A stretch of DNA of 64,000 nt from Asanoa ishikariensis (lineage in GTDB: Bacteria > Actinomycetota > Actinomycetes > Mycobacteriales > Micromonosporaceae), in contig NZ_FNQB01000002.1 in assembly GCF_900107455.1 (NCBI RefSeq), positions 186,001 through 250,000 of the forward strand, written 5' to 3'. The position numbers and the translations under genes are program-made. Shown here piece after piece: positions 1-8,510 of the stretch (position 1 is its first letter; the number at the start of each line of letters is the position of its first letter). The notes below the pieces were generated by a model. The model had not been told where the DNA came from, made no database searches, and saw nothing but the letters and a program-made list of their open reading frames with translations.

Positions 1-561
1 CGCGAGCAGCAGGCCGGCGGCGCCGCCGAGGACGGTCGAGCCGAACATCCGTCGGGCGACCCGGACCATGATCAGCACGGAGACCGTGCCGGCGACGGCG
101 GCGGAGAATCGCCAGCCGAGCTCCGGGGCGGCGGTCCACAGGTGGCCGGCGGCGCGGACGTTGCCGTCGGCGTCCTGGTAGCCGAACAGCCACTCGCCGA
201 TCGAGATCAGCCACTTGCCGAGCGGCGGGTGGACGACGTACGAGGCGACGTTGTCCTTGTAGTTCCACTCGACGCCCTTGCTCAGCAGGCCGTAGGCGTC
301 TTTGGCGTAGTAGGTCTCGTCGAAGATCTTGCCCGGCGGGTTCGACAGGCCGATGAACCGGACCAGCGCGGCGACGGCGACGACGAAGCCGGTGACCGCC
401 CAGGACCACGGATCGCGACGCGCGTCGAACGGCAACAGCCGGCGTCGGACGGTGTCGGGGACCGCGCTGTTTCGCGCCGGTATGGCAGAGGGGAGCTCCG
501 GTGCCTCGGCCTCGTCGGGCCCGGCCTCGGGGCTCGCTACGCTCGTCGCCGCCAGGGTCAC
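1..561 (-). CDS. Protein O-mannosyltransferase (PMT family), C-terminus outside window
   Basis: This is the N-terminal 187 residues of a membrane glycosyltransferase that moves mannose from polyprenyl-phosphate-mannose to Ser/Thr of exported proteins. After an acidic cytoplasmic tail (1-50) comes a first membrane segment (about 53-70). The PMT signature follows: the acidic pair in KIFDETYYAKDAYG (about 78-91), which is the catalytic loop of the family, then YVVHPPLGKWLISIGEWLFG. The GTG at 561 is chosen because upstream sequence has no better start; the reading frame stays open to base 1. It is divergent from rsmI, as Rv1002c is from Rv1003 in M. tuberculosis. Family assignment is firm; the exact start is less so. 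Confidence 0.9.
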   Translation of the reverse strand, partial: MTLAATSVASPEAGPDEAEAPELPSAIPARNSAVPDTVRRRLLPFDARRDPWSWAVTGFVVAVAALVRFIGLSNPPGKIFDETYYAKDAYGLLSKGVEWNYKDNVASYVVHPPLGKWLISIGEWLFGYQDADGNVRAAGHLWTAAPELGWRFSAAVAGTVSVLIMVRVARRMFGSTVLGGAAGLLLA

Positions 562-646
562 CCCGCGATCGTAGGCTGCCAGGACCGAATTGGGGTGTTC
601 GGCAGGCAGGCTTAAAGCAGGCCGGTTGCGTACGAGGGGGAATGAG

Positions 647-1498
647 ATGCCGGAAGACGGCCGGAACGGTCGGTTGATCCTGGTTGGTGCGCCACTCGGC
701 AACCCGGCCGACGCGTCCACCCGGATGCGTGACGCGCTGGCGGAAGCCGACGTCGTGGCCGCCGAGGACACCCGGCGGCTGGTCCGACTGGCCCGTGACC
801 TGGGCATCACCGTAGCCGGCCGGATCGTCTCCTACTTCGAGGGCAACGAAGAGCGGCGTACCCCGGAGCTTGTCGAGACCCTCCGCGACGGCGCCGTCGT
901 CGCACTGGTCACCGACGGCGGGATGCCGAGCGTCTCGGACCCCGGCTACCGGCTGGTCCGCGCCGCGCTCGACGCCGGCCTGCCGGTCACCGTCGCACCC
1001 GGTCCGAGCGCCGTGACCACGGCCCTGGCCCTCTCCGGGCTGCCCACCGACCGGTTCTGCTTCGAGGGCTTCCTGCCCCGCACGGGCGGCGCTCGCCGGA
1101 CCCGGCTGGCGGCGCTCGCCGCCGAGGAGCGCACGCTGGTGCTCTTCGAAGCGCCGCACCGGCTGGCGGCGATGCTCGCGGACCTGGCCACGGCGTTCGG
1201 CGCCGACCGGCCGGCCGCGGTCTGCCGGGAGCTGACCAAGACCTACGAGGAGGTCGTCCGCCGGCCGCTGGGCGGGCTCGCCGAGTGGGCCGCCGAGGCC
1301 GGGCCGAAGGGCGAGATCACGCTGGTGGTGGCCGGTGCGCCGCCGGCGGCGGCCACCCGACCGCCGGACGAGGCGCTGCGGGCTGAGGTCGCCGAGGCGG
1401 AGGCCGCCGGTAGCTCACGGCGCGACGCGATCGCGGCCGTCGCCGAGCGCCACGGCGTCCGCCGACGCGAGGTGTACACGATCGTTCACGCGCAGTAG
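647..1498 (+). CDS. rsmI: 16S rRNA (cytidine1402-2'-O)-methyltransferase RsmI
   Basis: RsmI 2'-O-methylates C1402 in the decoding centre of 16S rRNA using SAM. The 283-residue protein shows the tetrapyrrole-methylase-type fold motifs of the family: LILVGAPLGNPADAS near the N-terminus, VAAEDTRR, the SAM-site loop TDGGMPSVSDPG, then PGPSAVTTALALSGLP and FEGFLPR. The ATG at 647 follows a purine-rich stretch (GAGGGGGAATGAG) that serves as ribosome binding site. An in-frame start further upstream at 590 would add an unlikely basic leader. It is divergent from the mannosyltransferase gene. Confidence 0.96.
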   Translation: MPEDGRNGRLILVGAPLGNPADASTRMRDALAEADVVAAEDTRRLVRLARDLGITVAGRIVSYFEGNEERRTPELVETLRDGAVVALVTDGGMPSVSDPGYRLVRAALDAGLPVTVAPGPSAVTTALALSGLPTDRFCFEGFLPRTGGARRTRLAALAAEERTLVLFEAPHRLAAMLADLATAFGADRPAAVCRELTKTYEEVVRRPLGGLAEWAAEAGPKGEITLVVAGAPPAAATRPPDEALRAEVAEAEAAGSSRRDAIAAVAERHGVRRREVYTIVHAQ

Positions 1499-1501
1499 GG
1501 C

Positions 1502-2380
1502 TCAGTAGGCGGCGGCCAGGAACCCGATCGTGACCAGCAGGGGTGCGGCCATTCCGAAGGCGGCGGCCGTGCGCCGGGCCCGTCGGTCCTCGAGCCGCAG
1601 CGCTCCGGTCGCGAGCACGATGCCGAGGCCGCACAGCAGCACCAGCAGCAGGCCGAGCAGCCAGCGCAGCGTCATGACGGTGCCGTCCGTGAGGTAGGCG
1701 GTGGCGCTGCCCGCGTGCACCATCTCGGCCCGGATCTGCGTGCCGGGTGCGGTCTGCGCCCGGGTGGCACCGACCACGCGTACACCCTCGGTGGTGAACT
1801 GCCCGTCCGCCGAGGTGAACGAGCCCTTGCAGCGCTGGGTCAGGCCGGAGCCCACGCAGCCGGTGACGGTGGCCGTGCCGCTGTCGCCGCGTCCGACCGC
1901 GAGCCAGATCGGGTCGGCGGTGACCCAGGCGAAGAACGTGCCGGCCAGCGCGAGCACGACCAGCAGGGCGAGCGCGGCGCGAAGTCGGCGCGGTTTGCGC
2001 GGGCGGCGGCCGGGCCGGGCGGCGTGCCGGGTGGGCCGGGTGGCGGAGCGGGCCTTGGCGGCCAACCGCGCCGGTGACCACTCCCGGTCGACCTCCTCGG
2101 CGGTCAGCCCGTGCGCCGCCACCGGCGCCGGCGGCGTGGAGTCACGCAGCGACGCCTCGATCACCCCGCCGCTGCGGGCCCGGGCGGCGCCCTGCACGGC
2201 GGCGGCGAGGCCGTTGACCGAGGCGGGCTCGCGGGTGGGCGCCGGGATACTCGCGCGTCCGACCGCGTCCCGTGCCGGGTCAGACTCGTTGGCGGGTACG
2301 GCGATTTCCGACTCGTAGGCGAGCAGCTCAGGCTCGCCGGCGGTCTCAGGTCGTTCGGGCGTGGCGCTCACAAATCTCAT
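1502..2380 (-). CDS. Conserved membrane protein with long disordered N-terminus
   Basis: I do not recognise a named family. The 292-residue protein has a charged, proline/alanine-rich cytoplasmic N-terminus (1-110), a very basic stretch (about 115-133, RPGRRPRKPRRLR) and a membrane segment (about 135-157). An outer domain of about 75 residues contains two cysteines (GCVGSGLTQRC) that could form a disulfide. Two more hydrophobic segments at the C-terminus (about 235-258 and 275-292) follow. It lies between rsmI and metG, convergent with the former and divergent from the latter. The ATG at 2380 is used; a GTG at 2371 is an alternative. A role at the cell envelope is only inferred from topology. 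Confidence 0.75.
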   Translation of the reverse strand: MRFVSATPERPETAGEPELLAYESEIAVPANESDPARDAVGRASIPAPTREPASVNGLAAAVQGAARARSGGVIEASLRDSTPPAPVAAHGLTAEEVDREWSPARLAAKARSATRPTRHAARPGRRPRKPRRLRAALALLVVLALAGTFFAWVTADPIWLAVGRGDSGTATVTGCVGSGLTQRCKGSFTSADGQFTTEGVRVVGATRAQTAPGTQIRAEMVHAGSATAYLTDGTVMTLRWLLGLLLVLLCGLGIVLATGALRLEDRRARRTAAAFGMAAPLLVTIGFLAAAY

Positions 2381-2493
2381 TGGACAACGCCTCACGTCAC
2401 CCTTCGTGCAGGTAAAGGGCGTGTCGGCGGATAAATCCGGACAATGCGGCGGTGGGTGCTCGGGCTCGCTGGCCGGGCTCCCTCGGGGCTTAC

Positions 2494-2499
2494 TACCCT
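2494..2499 (+). promoter_or_regulatory. Candidate -10 box for leaderless metG
   Basis: TACCCT lies seven bases before the metG ATG at 2507. This is the spacing expected when transcription starts at the start codon, and metG has no Shine-Dalgarno sequence. No convincing -35 is visible. Confidence 0.35.
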
Positions 2500-2506
2500 T
2501 GCGCCC

Positions 2507-4300
2507 ATGAGTCACGTTCTCGCCGCGGTCGCCTGGCCCTACGCCAACGGCCCGCGTCACATCGGCCATGTTTCCGGCTTCGGCGTTCCCGCCGACGTGT
2601 TCAGCCGTTACATGCGCATGGCCGGGCACGACGTGCTCATGGTTTCGGGCACCGACGAACACGGCACGCCGATCCAGGTGCAGGCCGACAGCGAGGGGTT
2701 GACCCCCCGGGAGCTGGCCGACCGCTACAACCGGGTGATCGTCGAGGACCTGCACGGGCTCGGTCTCTCGTACGACCTGTTCACCCGCACCACCACCGGC
2801 AACCACTACCAGGTGGTGCAGGACCTGTTCGAGGGGCTCTACCGCAACGGCTACATCATCGCGAAGACCACCCTCGGCGCGATCTCGCCGTCGACCGGCC
2901 GCACCCTGCCCGATCGCTACATCGAGGGCACCTGCCCGATCTGCGGGTACGGCAGCGCGCGCGGCGACCAGTGCGACAACTGTGGCAACCAGCTCGACCC
3001 CGAGCAGTTGATCAACCCGAAGTCCCGGATCAACGGCGAGACGCCGGAGTTCGTGGAGACCGAGCACTTCTTCCTCGACCTGCCCGCGGTCGCCGACGCG
3101 CTCGCCGCCTGGCTGGACACGCGTGAGGGCTGGCGGCCCAACGTGCTGCGGTTCTCCCGCAACCTGCTCGACGACCTTCACCCCCGGGCGATCACCCGCG
3201 ACCTCGAGTGGGGTGTGCCGATCCCGCTGGACGGCTGGCGCGACCGCTCGGACAAGCGGATCTACGTCTGGTTCGACGCCGTGATCGGCTACCTGTCGGC
3301 GTCGATCGAGTGGGCCCGTCGCACCGGCGACCCTTCGGCGTGGAAGAAGTGGTGGTCGGCCGACGGCGAGGGCAAGGACGCCGCCGCGTACTACTTCATG
3401 GGCAAGGACAACATCGTCTTCCACTCGGTGATCTGGCCGGCGATCCTGCTGGGCTACTCGGGCCAGGGTTCCCGCGGCGGATCGCCCGGCGACCTCGGCG
3501 CGCTCAACCTGCCGACCGAGGTGGTCTCCAGCGAGTTCCTCACCATGGAGGGGCGCAAGTTCTCGTCGTCGCGGCAGGTCGTCATCTACGTGCGCGACTT
3601 CCTGGAGCGCTACGACGCCGACGCGCTGCGGTACTTCATCGCGGTGGCCGGGCCGGAGAGCCAGGACACCGACTTCACCTGGGCCGAGTTCCTCCGCCGC
3701 AACAACGACGAGCTGGTCGCCGGCTGGGGCAACCTGGTCAACCGGTCGATCTCGATGGCGGCCAAGAACTTCGGCGCGATCCCGCCCGCCGTGGACCTGA
3801 CCGAGGCGGACGAGGCGTTGCTGGCGGTGGCCAGGGTCGGCTTCGGCACGGTCGGTGGACTGATCGAGAAGCACAAGCAGAAGCAGGCGATCGGCGAGGC
3901 GATGCGGGTGGTCGCCGAGGCCAACAAGTACCTGTCCGACCAGGCGCCGTGGAAGCTCAAGGACGAGGCCGACAAGCCCCGGATGGGCACGATCCTGCAC
4001 GTCGCGCTCCAGGTCGTCAGCGACGCGAACACGCTGCTCACGCCGTTCCTGCCGCACTCCGCGCAGAAGGTGCACGAGCTGCTCGGCGGCACCGGCACGC
4101 ACGCTCCGATGCCGGCCATCGAAGAGGTTTCCGACCTCGACGGCGGCCCGGCGTACCCGGTGCTGACCGGCGACTACACGGTCGGCGCACGCTGGGAGTC
4201 GACACCGATCGAGGCCGGCCGCGCACTGGCCGCCCCGAAGCCGGTGTTCCGCAAGCTGGACCCGTCGATCGTGGACGAGGAGCTGGCGAGACTCGCCTAG
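2507..4300 (+). CDS. metG: Methionyl-tRNA synthetase
   Basis: Class I aminoacyl-tRNA synthetase that charges tRNA-Met. The 597-residue protein has the HIGH motif ([12 protein letters not shown], about 16-27) and a zinc-knuckle insertion with two CxxC pairs ([19 protein letters not shown], about 146-164). The KMSKS-equivalent loop is KFSSS (about 349-353), a usual variant. An anticodon-binding helical domain fills the C-terminus, and the C-terminal dimerisation domain of longer MetG forms is absent, as in actinobacteria. The ATG at 2507 opens the conserved [18 protein letters not shown]. Its stop overlaps the stop of the convergent downstream gene by three to four bases. Confidence 0.97.
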   Translation: MSHVLAAVAWPYANGPRHIGHVSGFGVPADVFSRYMRMAGHDVLMVSGTDEHGTPIQVQADSEGLTPRELADRYNRVIVEDLHGLGLSYDLFTRTTTGNHYQVVQDLFEGLYRNGYIIAKTTLGAISPSTGRTLPDRYIEGTCPICGYGSARGDQCDNCGNQLDPEQLINPKSRINGETPEFVETEHFFLDLPAVADALAAWLDTREGWRPNVLRFSRNLLDDLHPRAITRDLEWGVPIPLDGWRDRSDKRIYVWFDAVIGYLSASIEWARRTGDPSAWKKWWSADGEGKDAAAYYFMGKDNIVFHSVIWPAILLGYSGQGSRGGSPGDLGALNLPTEVVSSEFLTMEGRKFSSSRQVVIYVRDFLERYDADALRYFIAVAGPESQDTDFTWAEFLRRNNDELVAGWGNLVNRSISMAAKNFGAIPPAVDLTEADEALLAVARVGFGTVGGLIEKHKQKQAIGEAMRVVAEANKYLSDQAPWKLKDEADKPRMGTILHVALQVVSDANTLLTPFLPHSAQKVHELLGGTGTHAPMPAIEEVSDLDGGPAYPVLTGDYTVGARWESTPIEAGRALAAPKPVFRKLDPSIVDEELARLA

Positions 4301-5607
4301 ATCTCGTACCGGTTGTCGACGATCTGGCGGTCGGTGACCTCGCTGAGCGGCGCCCAGGTCTCGTACACGCCGCGTTCGTAGCACTGGGCGCCCAGCCGGG
4401 CGACCGCCTCCGGGTCGGGGCGGCACAGCCGCAGCCGCAGCCACCCCGACTCCTGGCGGAGCACCAGGCAGGGTGAGTCGCGCCAGCGGCCGTACTCGTT
4501 GCGGCGGGCCAGGGTCTCCACCGGGTAGCGGGCCGCCCGGGTCATCGCCAGCACCCGGAACTCGCCCGGTGGGTCGGCGACCGCGACACACTCCTCGCCG
4601 CGGTACGTGCCGACCAGGTGCACCGCCGACTGCTGGTCGCCCAACTGCACGTACTCCTGGTCGGGTGGGATGCCCGGCAGTTCCGAGAGCAGCGGCCGCC
4701 AGCGCGGGCCGGCCATCCGCAGCCAGCCGCGCTGCTCCGGCTGGAAGGTGTAGAGCATCGCCTCGTCGCCGTCGGCGGTGTAGGCGACCAGGGTCGCGCC
4801 GGCCGGCATCGGCAGGTCGGTGAAGTTGCTGGTGACGAACTCGGGGATGACGTGGCGGCCGCTGGGCGCGAAGCCGGTGCCGAGCACGGGTGCGCCCATC
4901 CGGTCGTGGGCCGGCATGGTGACGAGGCCCGGGTAGCGGTCGTACGAGGGCAGGTCGAAGTCGGACGGGTCGACCGCCCGCCAGCGCAGCGCGAACGCGA
5001 TGTCCTCGCGGTCCCGCCCGTTGTCGGCCTCGGTGCGCAGCAGCGTCAGGTCGGCCGGGGTGCGCAGGTGGGCGACGTCGTACTCGCGGTAGCAGAACCC
5101 GTGCGGCAGCCGGCCGCGCAGGTAGGCGGCCACCTGCTGGGCCGAGAGGTGCTTGACCATCCGGGTGCCGCGCCGGATGTGCGCGCTCGCCCGCAGCGAC
5201 ATCAGGATCGGGTCGCCGGCCGCCGCCGGGTTCTGGCTGCGGGTGTGGATCTCGCGCCAACCGACCGCCCGGCTCAGCGGAAGGGTCAACGGGTCGTCCG
5301 GCTCTTCCGGGCCGTCGTGGTGCGCCCGGTCCGGGTGGTGCGGGTCGGCCGGCCGGCCGTTGACCGCGGTGACCTCGGTGACGTGGGCGTACCGGTGGAA
5401 GGGATGACGCGCGCCGGGCCGCGTGTCGGGCTCGAAGCCCTCGCCCCGGTCGGTGCTGAACAGCTCGTACGCGGCACCCCTGGCGATCTCCACCGCCGGG
5501 TACGTGATCTCGCCGAGGGTGACTCGCAAATCGGTAGTGGAGCCCGTGCGCTCCTGGGGGGTGACCGCCACCTGGCAGACCTTAAGTGCGCCGCGTGATT
5601 CGGCCAT
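4297..5607 (-). CDS. Uncharacterised actinobacterial protein
   Basis: A 436-residue soluble protein with no family that I can name. There is no signal peptide, membrane segment or low-complexity run. It is rich in Arg, Trp and Tyr and in short beta-type segments, and reads like repeated beta-sandwich modules ([65 protein letters not shown]). The N-terminus contains [22 protein letters not shown]. The ATG at 5607 is preferred to a TTG two codons upstream. It faces metG tail to tail and is divergent from tatD, from which 73 bases separate it. Codon use is like that of its neighbours, so recent transfer is unlikely. Function unknown. Confidence 0.8.
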   Translation of the reverse strand: MAESRGALKVCQVAVTPQERTGSTTDLRVTLGEITYPAVEIARGAAYELFSTDRGEGFEPDTRPGARHPFHRYAHVTEVTAVNGRPADPHHPDRAHHDGPEEPDDPLTLPLSRAVGWREIHTRSQNPAAAGDPILMSLRASAHIRRGTRMVKHLSAQQVAAYLRGRLPHGFCYREYDVAHLRTPADLTLLRTEADNGRDREDIAFALRWRAVDPSDFDLPSYDRYPGLVTMPAHDRMGAPVLGTGFAPSGRHVIPEFVTSNFTDLPMPAGATLVAYTADGDEAMLYTFQPEQRGWLRMAGPRWRPLLSELPGIPPDQEYVQLGDQQSAVHLVGTYRGEECVAVADPPGEFRVLAMTRAARYPVETLARRNEYGRWRDSPCLVLRQESGWLRLRLCRPDPEAVARLGAQCYERGVYETWAPLSEVTDRQIVDNRYEI

Positions 5608-5680
5608 GAACAATTCGTGAACTTCTGCCGCGCGGCGTCGCAGGTGGGGGCATGCCGTCTATGTGTGATGCTGACCGGCG

Positions 5681-6574
5681 ATGAGCGAGCAACCGAACGA
5701 GTCGCGCCAGGAACGTGCCGCCCGCCGTGCGGGGGAGTTCCCACCGCCGCCCATTCCGCTGGCGGTGCCGGTGGCCGACAGTCACACGCACATCGATATT
5801 ACGGTAAGCGAGGCCGGCGGCGGCGGACGCGACGTGTTCGGCCCGGACCCGGTCTCGGGGGCGATCGCGGCGGCGGCCAACGCCGGCGTGGACCGGCTCG
5901 TCCAGGTGGGCGTCGACGTCGAGTCGTCGCGCTGGGGACTGGCCGTGGCCCGCGAGCACTCCGCCGTGGTGGCGACGGTCGCGTTGCACCCGAACGAGGC
6001 GCCGCGGCTGGCCAACCTCGACGAGGCGCTGCGGATCATCGAGGGCCTCGCGGCCGACGAGCGGGTCCGGGGCATCGGCGAGACCGGCCTCGACACGTTC
6101 CGCACCGGCGACGAGGGCCGGCCGGCGCAGGAGGCCAGTTTCCGGGCGCACATCGCGATCGCCAAGCGGTACGGCAAGACGCTGGTGATCCACGACCGGG
6201 ACGCGCACGCCGACGTGCTTCGGGTGCTCGACGACGAGGGCGCGCCCGACACCGTCGTGCTGCACTGCTTCTCCGGTGACGAACAGTTCGCCGCCGAGTG
6301 CGTGCGGCGCGGTTACCTGCTGTCCTTCGCGGGCACCGTGACCTTCGGCAGCGCGACCGCGCTGCGCGCGGCGGCCGTGGTCACCCCGGCGGAGCAGATG
6401 CTGGTGGAGACCGACGCGCCCTACCTGACGCCGATGCCGTACCGCGGCCGCCCGAACGCGTCCTATCTGATCCCGCTGACCGTGCGAGCGCTGGCCGAGG
6501 CGAAGGGTGCCGACGTCGACGAGCTCTGCACCGCGATCTCGGGTGCGACCCGGCGGGCCTTCGGGCACTGGTGA
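5681..6574 (+). CDS. tatD: TatD-family metal-dependent DNase
   Basis: TatD proteins are TIM-barrel metallohydrolases with 3'-5' exonuclease activity, active on damaged DNA. The 297-residue protein carries all metal-binding motifs: DSHTHID (about 33-39), GIGETGLD, LVIHDRDA, LHCFSG and VETDAPYLTP. A 25-residue charged N-terminal extension precedes the barrel. The gene occupies the position of Rv1008 between metG and rsmA. The next gene starts one base after its stop, so the two are probably co-transcribed. Confidence 0.93.
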   Translation: MSEQPNESRQERAARRAGEFPPPPIPLAVPVADSHTHIDITVSEAGGGGRDVFGPDPVSGAIAAAANAGVDRLVQVGVDVESSRWGLAVAREHSAVVATVALHPNEAPRLANLDEALRIIEGLAADERVRGIGETGLDTFRTGDEGRPAQEASFRAHIAIAKRYGKTLVIHDRDAHADVLRVLDDEGAPDTVVLHCFSGDEQFAAECVRRGYLLSFAGTVTFGSATALRAAAVVTPAEQMLVETDAPYLTPMPYRGRPNASYLIPLTVRALAEAKGADVDELCTAISGATRRAFGHW

Positions 6575-6575
6575 C

Positions 6576-7148
6576 ATGACGCTGACGACCCTGGACGCGC
6601 GTACCGCGCTGGTGGTGATCGACCTTCAGCAGGGGATCGTCGCGCTGCCGACCGCGCCCTACGAGGCCGGCGAGGTGCTGGTGCGATCGGCGACGCTGGC
6701 CGACGCGTTCCGCGCGCACGGGCTGCCGGTGGTCCGGGTCCGGGTGTCGTACGCCCCGGACCTCGCCGACGCCGCACCCGGCCGCACCGAGTCAGGCCGG
6801 CCCGGGCCGCTGCCGCCCGACTGGGATCGCCTGGTCGACGAGTGGCCCGGCGACCTGGTGATCACCAAACGGAACTGGTCGGCGTTGTACGGCACCGACC
6901 TCGACCTGCAACTGCGCCGCCGGGGCATCACCCAGATCGTGCTGACCGGGATCGCGACGAGCATCGGTGTCGAGTCGACCGCCCGGGCGGCGTACGAGCG
7001 GGGCTATCACGTCACCCTGGCGGTGGACGCGATGAGCGACACCGACGAGGCCGCGCACCGGCACAGCGTCGAGCGGATCTTTCCCCGGCTGGGCGAGACT
7101 GGGACCACCGCGGAGATCATCGAGCTGCTGGACTGGACCCGCCCGTAA
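6576..7148 (+). CDS. Isochorismatase-like hydrolase with Cys-to-Gly at the nucleophile
   Basis: A 190-residue cysteine-hydrolase-superfamily protein. The catalytic aspartate (VVIDLQQG, about D15) and lysine (ITKRNWSALYGTDL) are present. At the position of the usual nucleophilic cysteine (consensus TxxCVEST) the protein reads TSIGVEST. Glycine there is typical of true isochorismatases such as EntB and PhzD, which use Asp/Lys chemistry without a thiolate, rather than of nicotinamidase-type amidases. No siderophore or phenazine genes are nearby, so the substrate is open. It begins one base after tatD ends, where mycobacteria carry rpfB. Confidence 0.85.
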   Translation: MTLTTLDARTALVVIDLQQGIVALPTAPYEAGEVLVRSATLADAFRAHGLPVVRVRVSYAPDLADAAPGRTESGRPGPLPPDWDRLVDEWPGDLVITKRNWSALYGTDLDLQLRRRGITQIVLTGIATSIGVESTARAAYERGYHVTLAVDAMSDTDEAAHRHSVERIFPRLGETGTTAEIIELLDWTRP

Positions 7149-7158
7149 GGCCGGAGCG

Positions 7159-7533
7159 TCACCGGTCGGAGAGCACCGAGAGCACGTTGCCCGCGGGGTC
7201 GGTGAACCAGGCGATGTCCGGCCCGTTGCCGCGCACGATGCCCTTCTCGTCGTGCGCCATGCCCTCGTAACGCTCGAACCTGATGCCCCGGCTGGCCAGG
7301 TCGTCGACCGCGGAGTCGATGTTGGCCACCGGGAAGTTGAGGATCGTGAACGTCGCCGGCCGGTGGTTGGCCTTCGGGTAGACCAGCACCTCGGCCCCGG
7401 CACCGATGTCGAGCATGAGCATCCCGTTGAGCTCCGAGACGGGCAGACCCAGCTTGTCGCCGTAGAACTGCTTGGCGGCGGGAATGTCGTCGACCGAGAA
7501 GCCACTGAACGGTCGGGTTGGTGTGAATGTCAT
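7159..7533 (-). CDS. VOC (glyoxalase/bleomycin-resistance) family protein
   Basis: A 124-residue single-domain member of the vicinal oxygen chelate superfamily. It shows the paired beta-alpha-beta-beta-beta layout: [32 protein letters not shown], then a second half ending in [20 protein letters not shown], whose FTDPxGNxL is the common VOC ending. The family includes glyoxalases, dioxygenases and antibiotic-binding proteins; the sequence does not choose between them. It is convergent with the isochorismatase-like gene (10-base gap) and divergent from rsmA. The ATG at 7533 begins the conserved [14 protein letters not shown]. Confidence 0.88.
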   Translation of the reverse strand: MTFTPTRPFSGFSVDDIPAAKQFYGDKLGLPVSELNGMLMLDIGAGAEVLVYPKANHRPATFTILNFPVANIDSAVDDLASRGIRFERYEGMAHDEKGIVRGNGPDIAWFTDPAGNVLSVLSDR

Positions 7534-7601
7534 GAATAGACCTTCCGCCGAGTCGTCACCCCGATCGTCACACGCTCCGCCGGGGCGCGCAGGGCTTCCT
7601 T

Positions 7602-7607
7602 TAGGCT
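7602..7607 (+). promoter_or_regulatory. Candidate -10 box for leaderless rsmA
   Basis: TAGGCT is followed by seven bases and then the rsmA GTG at 7615, with no Shine-Dalgarno sequence. The same TAGGCT hexamer with near-identical spacing recurs before the mini-ORF ahead of ispE (8476). Confidence 0.4.
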
Positions 7608-7614
7608 CGGCGCC

Positions 7615-8478
7615 GTGACCGAACTGCTGGGACCGGCCGAGATCCGTGCGCTTGCCGGCCGGCTCGGGGTGGTTCCGACCAAGCGGCTCGGGCAGAACTT
7701 CGTGCACGACCCCAACACCGTGCGGCGGATCGTCGCGGCCGCCGACCTCGCGCCGGACGACGTGGTCCTCGAGGTGGGGCCGGGGCTGGGCTCGTTGACG
7801 CTCGGCCTGCTCGCGGCCGGGGCCCGGGTGCACGCCGTCGAGATCGACCCCGTGCTGGCCGGTGCGCTGGCCGAGACCGCGGCCCAGCACGGTGCGTCCG
7901 CCGGCGCCCTGACCGTGCACACGGCCGACGCGTTGCGGATCACCGCCGCGGAGCTCGACCCGGCGCCGACCGCGCTGGTGGCCAACCTGCCCTACAACGT
8001 CGCGGTGCCGGTCGTGCTGAACCTGCTGGCCGAGTTGCCCACCCTGCGGCACGGCCTGGTCATGGTGCAGAAGGAGGTCGCCGACCGGCTGATCGCCGGA
8101 CCCGGTGGCAAGGTCTACGGCATCCCGTCGGTCAAGCTGGCCTGGTACGCCGCCGCCCGCTCCGCCGGTCGCGTGCCGCCGAGCGTGTTCTGGCCGGTGC
8201 CCAACGTCGACTCGGGGTTGGTCGGGTTCACCCGGCGGGAGCCGCCGCGGGCCGACGTACCCCGCGCGGATGTTTTTCGGGTCGTCGACGCGGCCTTCGC
8301 CCAGCGCCGCAAGACGCTGCGGGCCGCGCTGGCGGGCTGGGCCGGTGGCGCCGACCGCGCCGCGCAGGTGCTGGTGGCCGCCGGTGTCGATCCCGGTGCC
8401 CGCGGCGAGGCGCTGGGTGTGGGCGCGTTCGCCGACATCGCGGCAGCGGCCAACGTGACCTCAACAGCGCCCGAGTAG
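7615..8478 (+). CDS. rsmA: 16S rRNA dimethyladenosine transferase (KsgA)
   Basis: Dimethylates A1518 and A1519 in the 3' hairpin of 16S rRNA with SAM during late 30S assembly. The 287-residue protein has the N-terminal [11 protein letters not shown], the SAM motif [12 protein letters not shown] (about 52-63), the acidic VHAVEIDP and the catalytic NLPYN (about 123-127). The C-terminal helical domain contains [13 protein letters not shown] start at 7615. Neighbouring tatD (upstream) and ispE (downstream) match the Rv1008-Rv1011 order. Its stop codon lies inside a TAGGCT box that may start the ispE transcript. Confidence 0.96.
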   Translation: MTELLGPAEIRALAGRLGVVPTKRLGQNFVHDPNTVRRIVAAADLAPDDVVLEVGPGLGSLTLGLLAAGARVHAVEIDPVLAGALAETAAQHGASAGALTVHTADALRITAAELDPAPTALVANLPYNVAVPVVLNLLAELPTLRHGLVMVQKEVADRLIAGPGGKVYGIPSVKLAWYAAARSAGRVPPSVFWPVPNVDSGLVGFTRREPPRADVPRADVFRVVDAAFAQRRKTLRAALAGWAGGADRAAQVLVAAGVDPGARGEALGVGAFADIAAAANVTSTAPE

Positions 8479-8481
8479 GCT
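8476..8481 (+). promoter_or_regulatory. Candidate -10 box upstream of ispE
   Basis: TAGGCT overlaps the rsmA stop codon. Six bases later a GTG at 8488 opens an eight-codon reading frame (MLSRDITP) that ends in the GTGA shared with the ispE start. The arrangement resembles a leaderless transcript with a coupled leader peptide. Confidence 0.3.
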
Positions 8482-8510
8482 GACGCCGTGCTGAGCCGGG
8501 ACATCACTCC

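Noticed and set aside
1502-5260. A 1252-residue minus-strand open frame
   Set aside because: It runs antisense through metG and in another frame of the 4297-5607 gene. Only its last 292 residues (from 2380) are a plausible gene; the rest is an Arg/Pro-rich shadow typical of high-GC DNA.
6576-7533. Small secondary-metabolite or siderophore cluster
   Set aside because: An isochorismatase-like gene and a VOC gene are on opposite strands with no synthetase, isochorismate synthase or transporter nearby.
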